The position numbers were made by a program, and so were the translations under genes. The notes beneath the pieces are model-generated. The model saw nothing but the letters and a program-made list of their open reading frames with translations, had not been told where the DNA came from and did no database searches. Positions 44,282 through 53,454 of a DNA stretch of 64,000 bases are shown piece by piece. Source of the DNA: DATHTS01 sp965219305 (GTDB lineage Bacteria; Acidobacteriota; Blastocatellia; Pyrinomonadales; Pyrinomonadaceae); the NCBI GenBank assembly GCA_965219305.1, contig OZ244725.1:2666001-2730000 (forward strand), written 5' to 3'. Numbering within the stretch: the first letter of the stretch is position 1; each line of letters begins with the position of its first letter.

Positions 44282-44473
44282 TTGTCTGTAACACTCTCCG
44301 TGTTCTAAATTTTCGCCGTTCTTTCTGATCGGCTACATTCTCAACATAAACTTTTACGGTTTATTTCGCAAATTTGTTCGGCGGATTTTGAGTCAAACAT
44401 ATTTTTTATTTTAACCTCGAAAATGTTTGTTTTAGCCGCAAATTTTGTTAATCTACTTCTGGATTTACATTTT

Positions 44474-46336
44474 ATGAAGATAGATGATCGAACTCAAAAT
44501 TTATTCGCCAGAATCCGCGTCATTAATATTTTAGTTTTCGTCGCGCTGATAATTCTCGGCGTTCGACTTTATTATCTTCAAATCGGTAAAGGAGATTATT
44601 ACACCGAAAAAGCGGAAAATCAGCGAGTTCGCCTGATTCCGATTCCCGCGCCGCGCGGGGCGATTTTTGACCGCAACGGAAAAATTCTCGTTGATTCGCG
44701 TCCGGTTTATAATATCACCGTAAATTCCGAGCCGCTGAAAAACACAGATGTCGGCGACCGAGTTGACGTTTACGCGCAAGGTTTATCCATCGAACGCGAG
44801 TTTGTCGCCGAGCGTTTGGATTTTATAAAATCTCAGCCCGCAACGGACACGCTCGTTTTAAAGAAAAGTGCGACGATTCAGGATATAACATGGGTTGAAT
44901 CTCACGAGTTGGAATATCCCGAACTGCGCGTCGAGATTCAGCCGCAGAGATTTTATCCATTAAAAAAAACTCTGGCGCACGTTCTCGGTTACGTCGGCGA
45001 AATCAGTCCGAAACAGCTTGAAAAAGAAGAATATAAAAATTTCAAACCAGGCGCCATTGTCGGCAAAGGCGGACTCGAACAGTATTACGATAAATATTTG
45101 CGCGGACGCGACGGTTATCGAAAAGTAATCGTTGACAGTCGCGGACGAATTCAAAGTGAAGTCGAACGTATCGAACCGCAAGCCGGACAGGATTTGAACA
45201 CAACGATTGACCTCGATTTGCAGACGGCGGCTGAAGAACAACTTGCCGTTTCCGCCACCAAACGCGGCGCGATAATTTCGATGAACCCGAACAACGGCGA
45301 GATTCTGGCGATGGCTTCCGCGCCGTCGTTCGACCCGAATATTTTCGTCGCCGGAAGCGCAACGCCCGAAGGACGAAAGGAAATCGCCGCCTATTACACC
45401 GACGAACAACGCCCGCTTCTCAACCGTGCGATTCAAGGGCGTTATCATCCCGGCTCGACGTGGAAAATTCCCGAATCGGTCGGCGCGCTTCAACAAGGTG
45501 CGATCACAGTTGCAAGTTCACACATCGTTTGCGGGGGCGGAATTCAGGTCGGCAACCGTTTTACGCGCGATACCAGCGGAAATCACGGCACACCCGATCT
45601 ACCCGCCGCTATTACATATTCCTGCGATGGTTATTATTACCGTCTAAGTTTGAAAATGGGAATTGAAGGAATGATAAAATGGATCGAAACATTCGAATAT
45701 GACAAACCGACCGGAATTGACCTGCCGAATGAAAAAACCAGTCAAACACCGAAAACGTGGAAACCGATCGTCGAAAAACGCGAGGGCAAATGGAGCGACA
45801 TTCGCACGGTTTTCGCGTCAATCGGACAAGATACAGTCGTCGTTACGCCGATCTCTATGATCCGCGCCGTTTCGAGCGTCGGAGTCGGCGGAAATATGTT
45901 CATTCCGCATTTCCTAAAAGAATTCAAACCTGTCGGCGCAATCGGCGAAACAGGTGATAAAAACTATGTCCCCGAACGGGCAGGCTTCATTTTCGATCAT
46001 CCCGAACCGAAAATCATCGAGATGACAAAAGAGCAAAATGAAATTGTTTTGAAAGGAATGTGGGGCGTGGTTAACAATGGCGGAACGGCGGGCAGATTAA
46101 AGATGAGCGAACTGGAAATCGCCGGAAAAACCGGGACGGCGCAAGTTGTCGAAGTCGGCAAAGACACGGGTAAAAATAAAGATCACGCTTGGTTCGTCAG
46201 TTTCGCGCCCGCCTACAAACCGGAAATCGCGGTCATCGCATTAATAGAAAACTCCGGCTTCGGCGCATCAAACGCCGTTCCCGCCGTCAAGGGCGTTTAC
46301 GATGCTTATTTGCAGGAAAAATCTTCAGGCGAATGA
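44474..46336 (+). CDS. mrdA: Penicillin-binding protein 2 (class B transpeptidase)
   Basis: Elongation-specific peptidoglycan transpeptidase. Start ATG 44474 (MKIDDRTQN) is followed by a signal anchor (residues 15-37) and a dimerisation region (PRGAIFDRNGKILVDSRPVY). The active site has Ser328-x2-Lys331 in HPGSTWK, Ser383-x-Asp385 in YSCDGYYY, and KTGTAQ near residue 554. The family usually has STFK; here STWK is seen. mreBCD and rodA are not adjacent. Confidence 0.94.
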   Translation: MKIDDRTQNLFARIRVINILVFVALIILGVRLYYLQIGKGDYYTEKAENQRVRLIPIPAPRGAIFDRNGKILVDSRPVYNITVNSEPLKNTDVGDRVDVYAQGLSIEREFVAERLDFIKSQPATDTLVLKKSATIQDITWVESHELEYPELRVEIQPQRFYPLKKTLAHVLGYVGEISPKQLEKEEYKNFKPGAIVGKGGLEQYYDKYLRGRDGYRKVIVDSRGRIQSEVERIEPQAGQDLNTTIDLDLQTAAEEQLAVSATKRGAIISMNPNNGEILAMASAPSFDPNIFVAGSATPEGRKEIAAYYTDEQRPLLNRAIQGRYHPGSTWKIPESVGALQQGAITVASSHIVCGGGIQVGNRFTRDTSGNHGTPDLPAAITYSCDGYYYRLSLKMGIEGMIKWIETFEYDKPTGIDLPNEKTSQTPKTWKPIVEKREGKWSDIRTVFASIGQDTVVVTPISMIRAVSSVGVGGNMFIPHFLKEFKPVGAIGETGDKNYVPERAGFIFDHPEPKIIEMTKEQNEIVLKGMWGVVNNGGTAGRLKMSELEIAGKTGTAQVVEVGKDTGKNKDHAWFVSFAPAYKPEIAVIALIENSGFGASNAVPAVKGVYDAYLQEKSSGE

Positions 46337-46387
46337 TAAATTTCGATTAACAGAATAATTTTCCCAATCCATAATTGATTTTGTTAT

Positions 46388-46429
46388 CTTTTCTCGATCC
46401 GCATTTTCATCCCGTATTTCGGGCGTAAA
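46388..46429. repeat. Left copy of the P450 3'-end direct repeat
   Basis: CTTTTCTCGATCCGCATTTT and onward is identical for 35 bp to 47172-47206 and continues to 42 bp with two mismatches. On the minus strand it codes in frame for LRPKYGMKMRIEKR and a stop, the exact C-terminus of the P450. It lies 784 bp from the right copy and, with it, brackets the VapBC-type module. Confidence 0.9.
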
Positions 46430-46455
46430 TTTATCTGACGAATTTTATTTGCCCA

Positions 46456-46484
46456 ATACACATAAAATCGAATATGATGTGTAT
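46456..46484 (+). promoter_or_regulatory. Candidate operator of the toxin-antitoxin operon
   Basis: Perfect 8-bp inverted repeat ATACACAT (46456-46463) and ATGTGTAT (46477-46484) with a 13-bp spacer, just upstream of the antitoxin start. Antitoxins of VapB type commonly bind such palindromes to repress their own operon. Confidence 0.55.
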
Positions 46485-46509
46485 GAGTATTTGATAAGAG
46501 GTGCAAATT

Positions 46510-46737
46510 ATGAGTTTAACAACTGAAAAAAAAAGGAAACATTTGATCTTGAATCAATCTAAATTAAATTTGGCAAAGAAAATTTTGGGAACGCGCACGG
46601 AAACCGAAACTATCGAAATGGCGTTGGATTCGATAATTTCCGAAGCTGAAAAAAACAAAATTGCGTATAAAGCGACGGAAACTTTTTTGAAGAGCGGCAT
46701 CGAGATCAAAGACGTTTTCGGAAATCTGGAAGATTAA
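46510..46737 (+). CDS. Antitoxin of a VapBC-like module
   Basis: Seventy-five residues with a ribbon-helix-helix-like part (LNLAKKILGTRTETETIEMALDSII). ATG 46510 is preferred over GTG 46501 because the AGAGGTG ribosome binding site overlaps the latter. The toxin gene begins 3 bp after its stop codon. Confidence 0.8.
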   Translation: MSLTTEKKRKHLILNQSKLNLAKKILGTRTETETIEMALDSIISEAEKNKIAYKATETFLKSGIEIKDVFGNLED

Positions 46738-46740
46738 GCG

Positions 46741-47166
46741 ATGTCAAAATCTTGTATTTTCGACACTTCGATTTACATTAACCAACTGCGTCAGGGAAAC
46801 GCGGAAATTCTGCGGCAAAGGCAAAACGAGAATTCGCCGCTCTGGTTGAGCGCGGTTGTTTTAGAAGAACTTTATGTCGGCGCGTCGGACAAAAAATCGG
46901 TTAAGGTTTTGACCAAACTTGAAAACGATTTCACGAAAGTTAAACGTCTTCTTGTGCCGAATCAGAGCGATTGGTCAATCACCGGACAGGTTCTAAACAA
47001 GATCGGCAAAAAATATGGCTTCGAAAAAGTCGGCAAGGCGCGTCTGACAAACGACACGCTTCTGGCAATGAGCGCGGCTCGAAATGGTTTTAAATTATTT
47101 ACGGCAAACACCAAAGATTTTCAGTTGATCGGTGAATTCAGAGAATTTGATTGGGAAGTAATTTAG
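46741..47166 (+). CDS. PIN-domain VapC-like toxin
   Basis: Predicted ribonuclease toxin of 141 residues. PIN acidic residues: Asp8 in CIFDTSIYINQL, Glu in VVLEELYVGA, Asp in RLTNDTLLAMSAA and in FTANTKDFQLI. Encoded directly behind its antitoxin. The stop codon lies 1 bp from the convergent P450 stop, in a direct repeat edge. Confidence 0.88.
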   Translation: MSKSCIFDTSIYINQLRQGNAEILRQRQNENSPLWLSAVVLEELYVGASDKKSVKVLTKLENDFTKVKRLLVPNQSDWSITGQVLNKIGKKYGFEKVGKARLTNDTLLAMSAARNGFKLFTANTKDFQLIGEFREFDWEVI

Positions 47167-47167
47167 C

Positions 47168-48589
47168 TCACCTTTTCTCGATCCGCATTTTCATCCCGTA
47201 TTTCGGACGCAAAGTCATCAAAGGCTTCAGACCGATCTTTTGTTCGGGCATTAAATTCAATTTCCATTTCTGCGCCAGAGTTGCGATCAGTAAAACGCCT
47301 TCCATCCACGCGAAACTTTCGCCGATGCAGCTTCTCACGCCGCGGCTGAACGGGAAATATGTGAATTTGTTTCCCGCTTCTTTGACGCTTTGTTTTTGCC
47401 ATCTTTCGGGAATGAAATCGTCCGAGTTTTCCCAAAATCTTTTATCTCTTTGCGTAACATACGGACTCGTCAAAATGAGCGCGTCTTTCGGGATTTCGTA
47501 GCCGCCGAAGGTGTGTTCTTCGACCGATAATCTGCCGATCGCCCACGCGGGCGGGAAAAGGCGCATCGCTTCGGCGAAGACGGCTTCGGTGTATTTTAAT
47601 TTCGGATAATCTTCAAAATCCGGCGTTTTGCCGCCTAAAACTTCGTCGAGTTCGCGGTGCAGTTTTTCGCGTTTTTCCTCGTTTTGCGACAAGAGATACC
47701 ACGTAAAAGTCATCGCATTGGCGGTCGTTTCGTGTCCCGCCATAAACAGCGTCAGGGCTTCGTCGCGCACTTGTTTGTTGGACATCGCCGCGCCGTCGTC
47801 TTCGTCCTGCGCCATCAGAAGCATCGAGAGCAGATCGCCTTTGTCTTCGCCGGATTTTCTGCGTTCGTCAATGATCGAATACATCACGCGGTCGAGCGTC
47901 TCGCGCGATTTGTGCAGTCTTTTCGTCTGCGGCAAGGGAAGTTTTTCGAGCAGTTCGGAAAACGGCAGAACGAGAAAATTAAACATATTTATCAACGCCG
48001 TGATCGCGTCGCCGACCTCATCGGCTTCGTCGTCAACATTCGCGTCGAACAGAGTTTTAGAAACGATCTGCAGCGTCAGCAACATCATTTCCTTATCAAT
48101 ATCGCGCACTTCGCCGTCCGTCCAATCTTCGCGCATTTTCACGGCGTATTCGGTCATCGCCTTCGCATATTCGGCGATTCGTCCGCGATGAAAAGCGGGC
48201 GAGATCATCCGTCGCTGCTTGAGATGAGTTTTGCCCTCGCTCGTCAAAAGTCCTTCGCCGAGCAGACGTTTCGATCTTTGAAGCGCACGACCTTTGATAA
48301 ATTTCGTGTTGCTCGTCACCAAAAGATCGCGTATCAGATCGGGATGATTCAAAAAATATGCCGGATAACCGCCGAGTTTGAAATAAGTTACGTCGCCTTT
48401 CGCCGCGAGTTCGGTCAAAAATTCCGTCGGACGGCGGCGAAATTTCACAAAATGTCCGCCGAGAATTCCGGCTTTTACGCTTGGTGGCAAATTTTCTTTT
48501 TTCATTTTATTTCTGTTCATTGCTTCTACCATTCCCACATAATTGTCCGATATATTCAAACGGTATTGTGATAGAAACAATTCTCTCAT
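47168..48589 (-). CDS. Cytochrome P450
   Basis: Haem monooxygenase of about 470 residues, soluble. Signatures: oxygen-binding helix AGHETTANAMTFTWY, the ExxR in FAEAMRLFPPAW, and the haem loop FPFSRGVRSCIGESF with Cys421. It is similar to the CYP102/CYP4-like bacterial branch that hydroxylates fatty acids or alkanes; substrate uncertain. The start is doubtful: ATG 48589 or the internal ATGs at 48532 (MVEAMNR) or 48520 are all possible. Its last 14 codons are duplicated 784 bp downstream around a VapBC-type module. Confidence 0.93.
   Translation of the reverse strand: MRELFLSQYRLNISDNYVGMVEAMNRNKMKKENLPPSVKAGILGGHFVKFRRRPTEFLTELAAKGDVTYFKLGGYPAYFLNHPDLIRDLLVTSNTKFIKGRALQRSKRLLGEGLLTSEGKTHLKQRRMISPAFHRGRIAEYAKAMTEYAVKMREDWTDGEVRDIDKEMMLLTLQIVSKTLFDANVDDEADEVGDAITALINMFNFLVLPFSELLEKLPLPQTKRLHKSRETLDRVMYSIIDERRKSGEDKGDLLSMLLMAQDEDDGAAMSNKQVRDEALTLFMAGHETTANAMTFTWYLLSQNEEKREKLHRELDEVLGGKTPDFEDYPKLKYTEAVFAEAMRLFPPAWAIGRLSVEEHTFGGYEIPKDALILTSPYVTQRDKRFWENSDDFIPERWQKQSVKEAGNKFTYFPFSRGVRSCIGESFAWMEGVLLIATLAQKWKLNLMPEQKIGLKPLMTLRPKYGMKMRIEKR
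47172..47213. repeat. Right copy of the P450 3'-end direct repeat
   Basis: The present-day C-terminus of the P450 gene. Matches 46388-46429 with two mismatches, both synonymous in the P450 frame. Confidence 0.9.
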
Positions 48590-48665
48590 ATTCGGCGGAT
48601 TAAATTAATTTTTTGCTTGTCCCGCTTTAGAATTTTTTGCCGAAAACTGATATTTTATAAGCAAT

Positions 48666-49826
48666 ATGACTGAAACGAAACAGAAGAAAGTTAAACCGGA
48701 TATTCGTGCGATTACAAAGCTCGTGCCGCACGAAGGCAACTTGGTGCAGGGGCAGTCCGATCTGCCGATTGATCCGACTTTGGCGAAGGAAGCGTATGAA
48801 ATTATCGCCGCGAGCCAGAATCATTACGGAAGTTCCGAAGGCGTTCAGGCGTTGCGGAAAGCGGTTGCGGAGAAAATCAAGAAATACAACGGCATTTCAG
48901 TTGATGTTGACGCGAATCCGCCGGAATTGTTGATTACAACCGGCGGAACCGGCGCGCTTTGCGGAATCGTTCAGAGTTATTTACAAAACAAATCCGCGCT
49001 TGTTTTTGAGCCGTATTATCCGTATCACCGCAAAATTATCGAGCAATTCGGCGGGAAAACTGAAGTTTTTGAATTGGACGAAAAACTCGGATTTGAAAAA
49101 GATAATTTGCTCTCGCATTGCAAACATTTGAAAGACAGAACGGAATTTCCTCTAAAAGCGATCATCGTCTGCACTCCCGCGAATCCGTCGGGAAAAGTTT
49201 TAACTCAAACCGAACTCGAAGCGATTGCGGATGTGGCGAAGGAACTCGATTTGCTCGTCGTCTCGGACGAAGTTTACGAGCATTATGTAACGGGCGAAAA
49301 TCCGCATATTCCGATCGCGTCTCTGCCCGATATGTGGGAACGCACGCTGACGGTCAATTCGTTTTCAAAATCGTGGAACATTTCCGGCTGGCGTTTGGGC
49401 TACGTTTACGGCAAAGGCGAACTCGTCGCGCCGGTCAATAATTCCGTGAATATTATTTACGTTTGTCCGGCAACGCCTCTGCAAACCGCGCTTTCGAGAG
49501 TTTTGATGGCGGACGAAAATTACTACGACGATCTGCGCGATAAATTCGACGGGAAACGCCGTAATTTTTCCGAAGAACTGCGTAATTTAGGTTTCAAGAT
49601 TTACGATTCCGGTTCGGCGTTTTATTTGTGGACAAGAATTCCCGAACAATTCGACGACGCGATCTCATTTAACGAAATGCTTCTCGAACGCGCCGGAGTC
49701 GCCGGAACTCCGGGCGCGGCGTTTGCCGATTCGGACGATTGGGACGCATTTATGCGAATCTGCATCGCCCGCGAAGACCACATTTTGGACGGCGCGTTGG
49801 AAAAGATTAAAAGCGCGTTAAGCTAA
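48666..49826 (+). CDS. Pyridoxal phosphate-dependent aminotransferase, class I/II
   Basis: Cytoplasmic aspartate-aminotransferase-like enzyme. PLP site: Lys235 in NSFSKSWNISGWRLGY, Asp201 in VVSDEVYEHY, and CTPANPSGKV. YGSSEGVQALRKAVAEK near the N-terminus is typical of fold-type I class. The amino acid used cannot be read. The gene is divergent from the P450 and followed by a palindromic repeat. Confidence 0.93.
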   Translation: MTETKQKKVKPDIRAITKLVPHEGNLVQGQSDLPIDPTLAKEAYEIIAASQNHYGSSEGVQALRKAVAEKIKKYNGISVDVDANPPELLITTGGTGALCGIVQSYLQNKSALVFEPYYPYHRKIIEQFGGKTEVFELDEKLGFEKDNLLSHCKHLKDRTEFPLKAIIVCTPANPSGKVLTQTELEAIADVAKELDLLVVSDEVYEHYVTGENPHIPIASLPDMWERTLTVNSFSKSWNISGWRLGYVYGKGELVAPVNNSVNIIYVCPATPLQTALSRVLMADENYYDDLRDKFDGKRRNFSEELRNLGFKIYDSGSAFYLWTRIPEQFDDAISFNEMLLERAGVAGTPGAAFADSDDWDAFMRICIAREDHILDGALEKIKSALS

Positions 49827-49834
49827 AACTTTTT

Positions 49835-49911
49835 ATTGCCCCACGAAATAAACGAAATCAACGAAATATTTCAAAAAAACTTTCGTTGATTTCGTATGTT
49901 TCGTGGGCAAT
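49835..49911. repeat. Palindrome built of ACGAAAT motifs
   Basis: Left arm 49835-49867 (ATTGCCCCACGAAATAAACG and onward) and right arm 49881-49911 (complement, ends GTTTCGTGGGCAAT) match over about 30 bp with few mismatches and a loop of about 13 nt. It lies between the aminotransferase and GDPD genes. Confidence 0.88.
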
Positions 49912-49967
49912 ATTTCTTACGATTTATCTCTACAACTCGCAGAAATTCACGCGAATCTAAATTGGTA

Positions 49968-50876
49968 ATGAAGTTCGTCAAGAAAATCTTAAAATGGTTC
50001 GGTTATTTTCTGCTCGGCGTTTTCGTAATTGCCGTTTCGTTTTATTTCTACTTGTTTTTCTCGACAGGCAAACCTGCCGAAGCGATGGAAATTTTTCAGA
50101 TGCAAAATAACAGACCGCTCGTTTTCGCGCATCGCGGCGGCGGCGGGCTTTTTCCCGAAAATACGCTCGAAGCGTTTGAGTATTCGGCAAATTTGGGCGT
50201 TGATTTTCTCGAACTCGACGTTCATTCGACTGCCGACGGCAAACTCGTCGTAATGCACGATTCGTCCGTTGACCGCACGACCGACGGAAAAGGAAAAGTC
50301 AGCAATCTGACGCTCGACGAACTCAAAAAACTCGACGCGGGTTATCTTTTTACAAACGACGGCGGCAAAACTTTCCCGTTTCGCGGCAGAGGAATCACGA
50401 TTCCGACCTTGCGGGAAATCTTCGACGCATTTCCGCACATAAAATTTAATATCGAACCGAAACAGGCGTTTCCTTCGATCACGAAACCGTTGTGCGAAAT
50501 GATCCGCGAGCGAAAAATGACGGACAAAGTAATCGTCGGTTCGTTTCGCCAGACGGCGATCAGCGAATTTCGCAATTATTGTCCCGAAGTCGCCACATCA
50601 GGAACTCCGGCGGAAGTTTCGGAATTCCTTGCGATGTATAAAACCGGAATCGCCGCATCTTATACGCCGCCGATGCAGGCTCTGCAAGTTCCCGTCAACG
50701 CTGGTTTCTTAAACGTCGTCTCAAAAGATTTCATCGAAGCCGCGCACAGACAAAATCTGCAAGTTCACGTCTGGACGATAAACGACGCAGACGAGATGCA
50801 AAACCTAATCGAAATGGGCGTGGATGGAATTATGACTGATTATCCCGACAGATTGTTAAAAGTTCTCGGAAACTAA
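49968..50876 (+). CDS. Membrane-anchored glycerophosphodiester phosphodiesterase
   Basis: Hydrolyses glycerophosphodiesters from phospholipid turnover. The start ATG 49968 gives MKFVKKILKW and a signal anchor (residues 12-33). The catalytic region is FAHRGGGGLFPENTLEAF (His55, Arg56) with FLELDVHSTADGKLVVMHD, then INDADEMQNLIEMGVDGIMTDYP near the end. Earlier starts lie in or near the palindromic repeat and are unlikely. Confidence 0.93.
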   Translation: MKFVKKILKWFGYFLLGVFVIAVSFYFYLFFSTGKPAEAMEIFQMQNNRPLVFAHRGGGGLFPENTLEAFEYSANLGVDFLELDVHSTADGKLVVMHDSSVDRTTDGKGKVSNLTLDELKKLDAGYLFTNDGGKTFPFRGRGITIPTLREIFDAFPHIKFNIEPKQAFPSITKPLCEMIRERKMTDKVIVGSFRQTAISEFRNYCPEVATSGTPAEVSEFLAMYKTGIAASYTPPMQALQVPVNAGFLNVVSKDFIEAAHRQNLQVHVWTINDADEMQNLIEMGVDGIMTDYPDRLLKVLGN

Positions 50877-50896
50877 ACCGATGACGTAAAAGGTCG

Positions 50897-51970
50897 TTAA
50901 TCCGATTTGTCAACAATTTTTCTCTTATCATCAAAACAAGTGTTGGCAATCGTTACAAATTTCCTGCTTTTTGAAAAACCGTAGCTTTCGCCGTTCCAAA
51001 GCTGCAATGATTCGGTAGTTTTTTCCAAATCTTCCCGCGACAAATCAGGAAACCGCGCAAACCATTGCGGACAGCTTTGCTTTCGCACGACGCGGCGGAT
51101 GAAATCCCGAAAACCCAGAACATTGAAATATTTGCTCGAATTATACGCTTCATTCAAGTGTTTTGAGATAAAAGGTTTGAGCAGATTTTCGCGCAGATCG
51201 GCATTTTCGTTGAACTTCCAAAATCCGTTTTCGATTATTGAAACGGCAGGTCTGATCGAGTTGCCGACTTTTATTTCCCTGCACAATCCGAGATAAAATT
51301 TCAATCCCGCATAATTCGAGTAAAGATCGGCGTTGGAATAAACGCCTGAAGCCAGAGTTCCGAAATATGTCGCTTCGGTTTTTCGCCCCCATTTTACGGC
51401 TTTCTGAATTGCTTTATCTTCGGACAGACCTTTTTTCAAACCGCGTTTGTAGATTTTGTAATAATCGTAACCTTGCTGGAAAATATGCGCGATCTTGTCC
51501 GTGCCGAAATCCGTGCCGTATAGATTAACCGTCGAACTTATCGTCAAATAATCAAAAGGCGCGGTCAGGTAAATAGATTTTTGAAAGTCAGTTTTATAAC
51601 GCGCCGGCTGCGCCGCAAAATCGTGCGATTCCATCCACGAACCCGATTTTGTAAAAGGAATTATCCCGTCGCCGAGTTGTTTGAAAACCGCTTCGGCAAC
51701 CGCATCTTCCGAGCGAAGATAAGCGAGTTTGTTCAAATCCGGGCAACTTTTCTTCTTCCCTCTGCAATCTTCCGCCGCGAGAATTTCCGCGTTTATTTTA
51801 TCAATCGCCTCTTTTATATTCTGTTCCGCATATTGCTCGACTTCGCCGCCGATGTCGGCAAGCGGTTCGGGCGGCAAATTAAACTGATCCGTTTCAAATG
51901 CCAAAACAAAAGTCGTCTGCGACAGCAAAACGAAAGATAAAAACAGACGAATGATAATCCGCAACTTCAT
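50897..51970 (-). CDS. Exported protein, hypothetical
   Basis: The signal peptide is residues 1-24 (FVLAFE). The mature part has a cysteine-containing segment (EDCRGKKKSCPDL), a conserved-looking stretch (FGTDKIAHIFQQGYDYYKIY) and GRKTEATYFGTLASGVYSNA. The TDKIxH pattern recalls proteins of outer membrane or YfiM-like type, but I do not recognise the family. Convergent with the GDPD gene. Confidence 0.75.
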   Translation of the reverse strand: MKLRIIIRLFLSFVLLSQTTFVLAFETDQFNLPPEPLADIGGEVEQYAEQNIKEAIDKINAEILAAEDCRGKKKSCPDLNKLAYLRSEDAVAEAVFKQLGDGIIPFTKSGSWMESHDFAAQPARYKTDFQKSIYLTAPFDYLTISSTVNLYGTDFGTDKIAHIFQQGYDYYKIYKRGLKKGLSEDKAIQKAVKWGRKTEATYFGTLASGVYSNADLYSNYAGLKFYLGLCREIKVGNSIRPAVSIIENGFWKFNENADLRENLLKPFISKHLNEAYNSSKYFNVLGFRDFIRRVVRKQSCPQWFARFPDLSREDLEKTTESLQLWNGESYGFSKSRKFVTIANTCFDDKRKIVDKSD

Positions 51971-52202
51971 AAAAACCCGAAAATATCCGATCTAACGGCT
52001 AAACGGTAATCGCATTATATACCAAGACGATCATAATTTTCGTAAATTTTGGGCAAAGAATGAAACCGATCTAAATGTTAAAATTACATCTGATCCAATT
52101 GTGCGAAACAAATACGTCTCCTCCGACTAATGTTTCGTTTATTGCGACATCTGATATAATGTGAAATCGAAACAATTTTTTGCGCCGGAGTTTTACTGCA
52201 TT

Positions 52203-53438
52203 ATGAAAAATTCACATAACAAAACCGTGTTAATGCTTGTTTTTGTTGTCTTATTTTTATTAGCTTTCAACGTCGGCGCGGTTCAAGCACAGGAGAAAAA
52301 GCCGTTTAAGCTAAAGGAAATAATCGCAAAGCTAAAGGGAAATTCCGGCGCGGCAAACCGGCAAACTATCGTCAAAGAAATTTGCGAACGCGGTACGGAT
52401 GAGGAATTAGACGCGAAAAACGAAAAACTTCTGCGCGAAGCGGGCGCGAATGATGCGGTTATTAAAACGATTCGTGAAAGGTTTGAAATTCAAAAGGAAA
52501 GAGAGCGTTTGTATATGGCGTATGTCAATAATTACGATAAAAACATAGAAAAAAGAAAAATTGCGCTAAAAGCCGGGAAAGATTATTTGGAAAAATTTGA
52601 AAACAGCAAATGTAACACAGACGATCCTTTAATTCCTTATTTCAAGGAAAATTTGCCGATTATTGAAAGAACAATTAGAGAAATTGAAGATAGAAGACCA
52701 GATATTGATGACTTTCCTTGTAAATGTATTTCCGATTATCAGCACCATGTAGAAAATTTCAATTACGCTATAAAAAGAAAAGACTGGAAAACCGCATTTT
52801 CTACGGGTGAAGAAATTCTCAAACTCAAACCTGAATTTCTTGATCTCGCTCTCATTCTCGCCGCCGTCGGTTATGATCGCGCCGTCGAATTGAAAGAGAA
52901 AAGCGAGTTTAACGAAAAGACAATTTCTTACGCCGAACTTGCGATAAAACTGATTGATAAAGGCGAAAAATCCGACAACTACGGCGCGAACTTCGATAAA
53001 GACCGCAAACAAGATTACATTTACAAAACCAAACCGAACGCGCTCGGCTGGATGAATTACATCGTCGGCTACGTCAAATATTTCGGGCAAAACAAAAAAA
53101 CGGAAGCCGTAACGTATTTTTACAAAGCGGCGAATTACAAATCGGAAGTCCAAAATTTCCCCGAACTCTACCGCGCCGTCGGCGATTGGTATTTTGAACA
53201 ATCCGCCGAAACAGCAGATGTTAAAGGCTCGCGTGACATCACGGTAAAAAATCTCCTCGAACTCGCGCTCGACGCATACGCGCGGGCTTACAACCTTTCA
53301 AAAAACGACGCGAAACGCGAATCATCCGAAAAAATCCTGATAACATACGCGCTGCGCCATTCCCGACAGCCGAACGCCGCCGAAATAGAAAAAATTACAA
53401 CCGCCGTCAAACAAAAACCATTGCCCGAACCGTTCTGA
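52203..53438 (+). CDS. Exported TPR-like protein, hypothetical
   Basis: ATG 52203 gives a signal peptide (residues 1-30, ends GAVQAQ). The N-terminal domain (LKEIIAKLKGNSGAANRQTI, then TDEELDAKNEKLLREAGAND) looks like a small helical repeat seen in other Acidobacteriota exported proteins. The C-terminal 250 residues are TPR-like helices (WKTAFSTGEEILKLKPEFL, AYARAYNLSKNDAKRES). Function unknown. It is followed by the 21-bp tandem array. Confidence 0.78.
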   Translation: MKNSHNKTVLMLVFVVLFLLAFNVGAVQAQEKKPFKLKEIIAKLKGNSGAANRQTIVKEICERGTDEELDAKNEKLLREAGANDAVIKTIRERFEIQKERERLYMAYVNNYDKNIEKRKIALKAGKDYLEKFENSKCNTDDPLIPYFKENLPIIERTIREIEDRRPDIDDFPCKCISDYQHHVENFNYAIKRKDWKTAFSTGEEILKLKPEFLDLALILAAVGYDRAVELKEKSEFNEKTISYAELAIKLIDKGEKSDNYGANFDKDRKQDYIYKTKPNALGWMNYIVGYVKYFGQNKKTEAVTYFYKAANYKSEVQNFPELYRAVGDWYFEQSAETADVKGSRDITVKNLLELALDAYARAYNLSKNDAKRESSEKILITYALRHSRQPNAAEIEKITTAVKQKPLPEPF

Positions 53439-53454
53439 TAAATTTTCGACAAAT

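Noticed and set aside
47657..48571. Plus-strand frame of 304 residues inside the P450 gene
   Set aside because: Antisense shadow; the opposite strand carries all P450 motifs.
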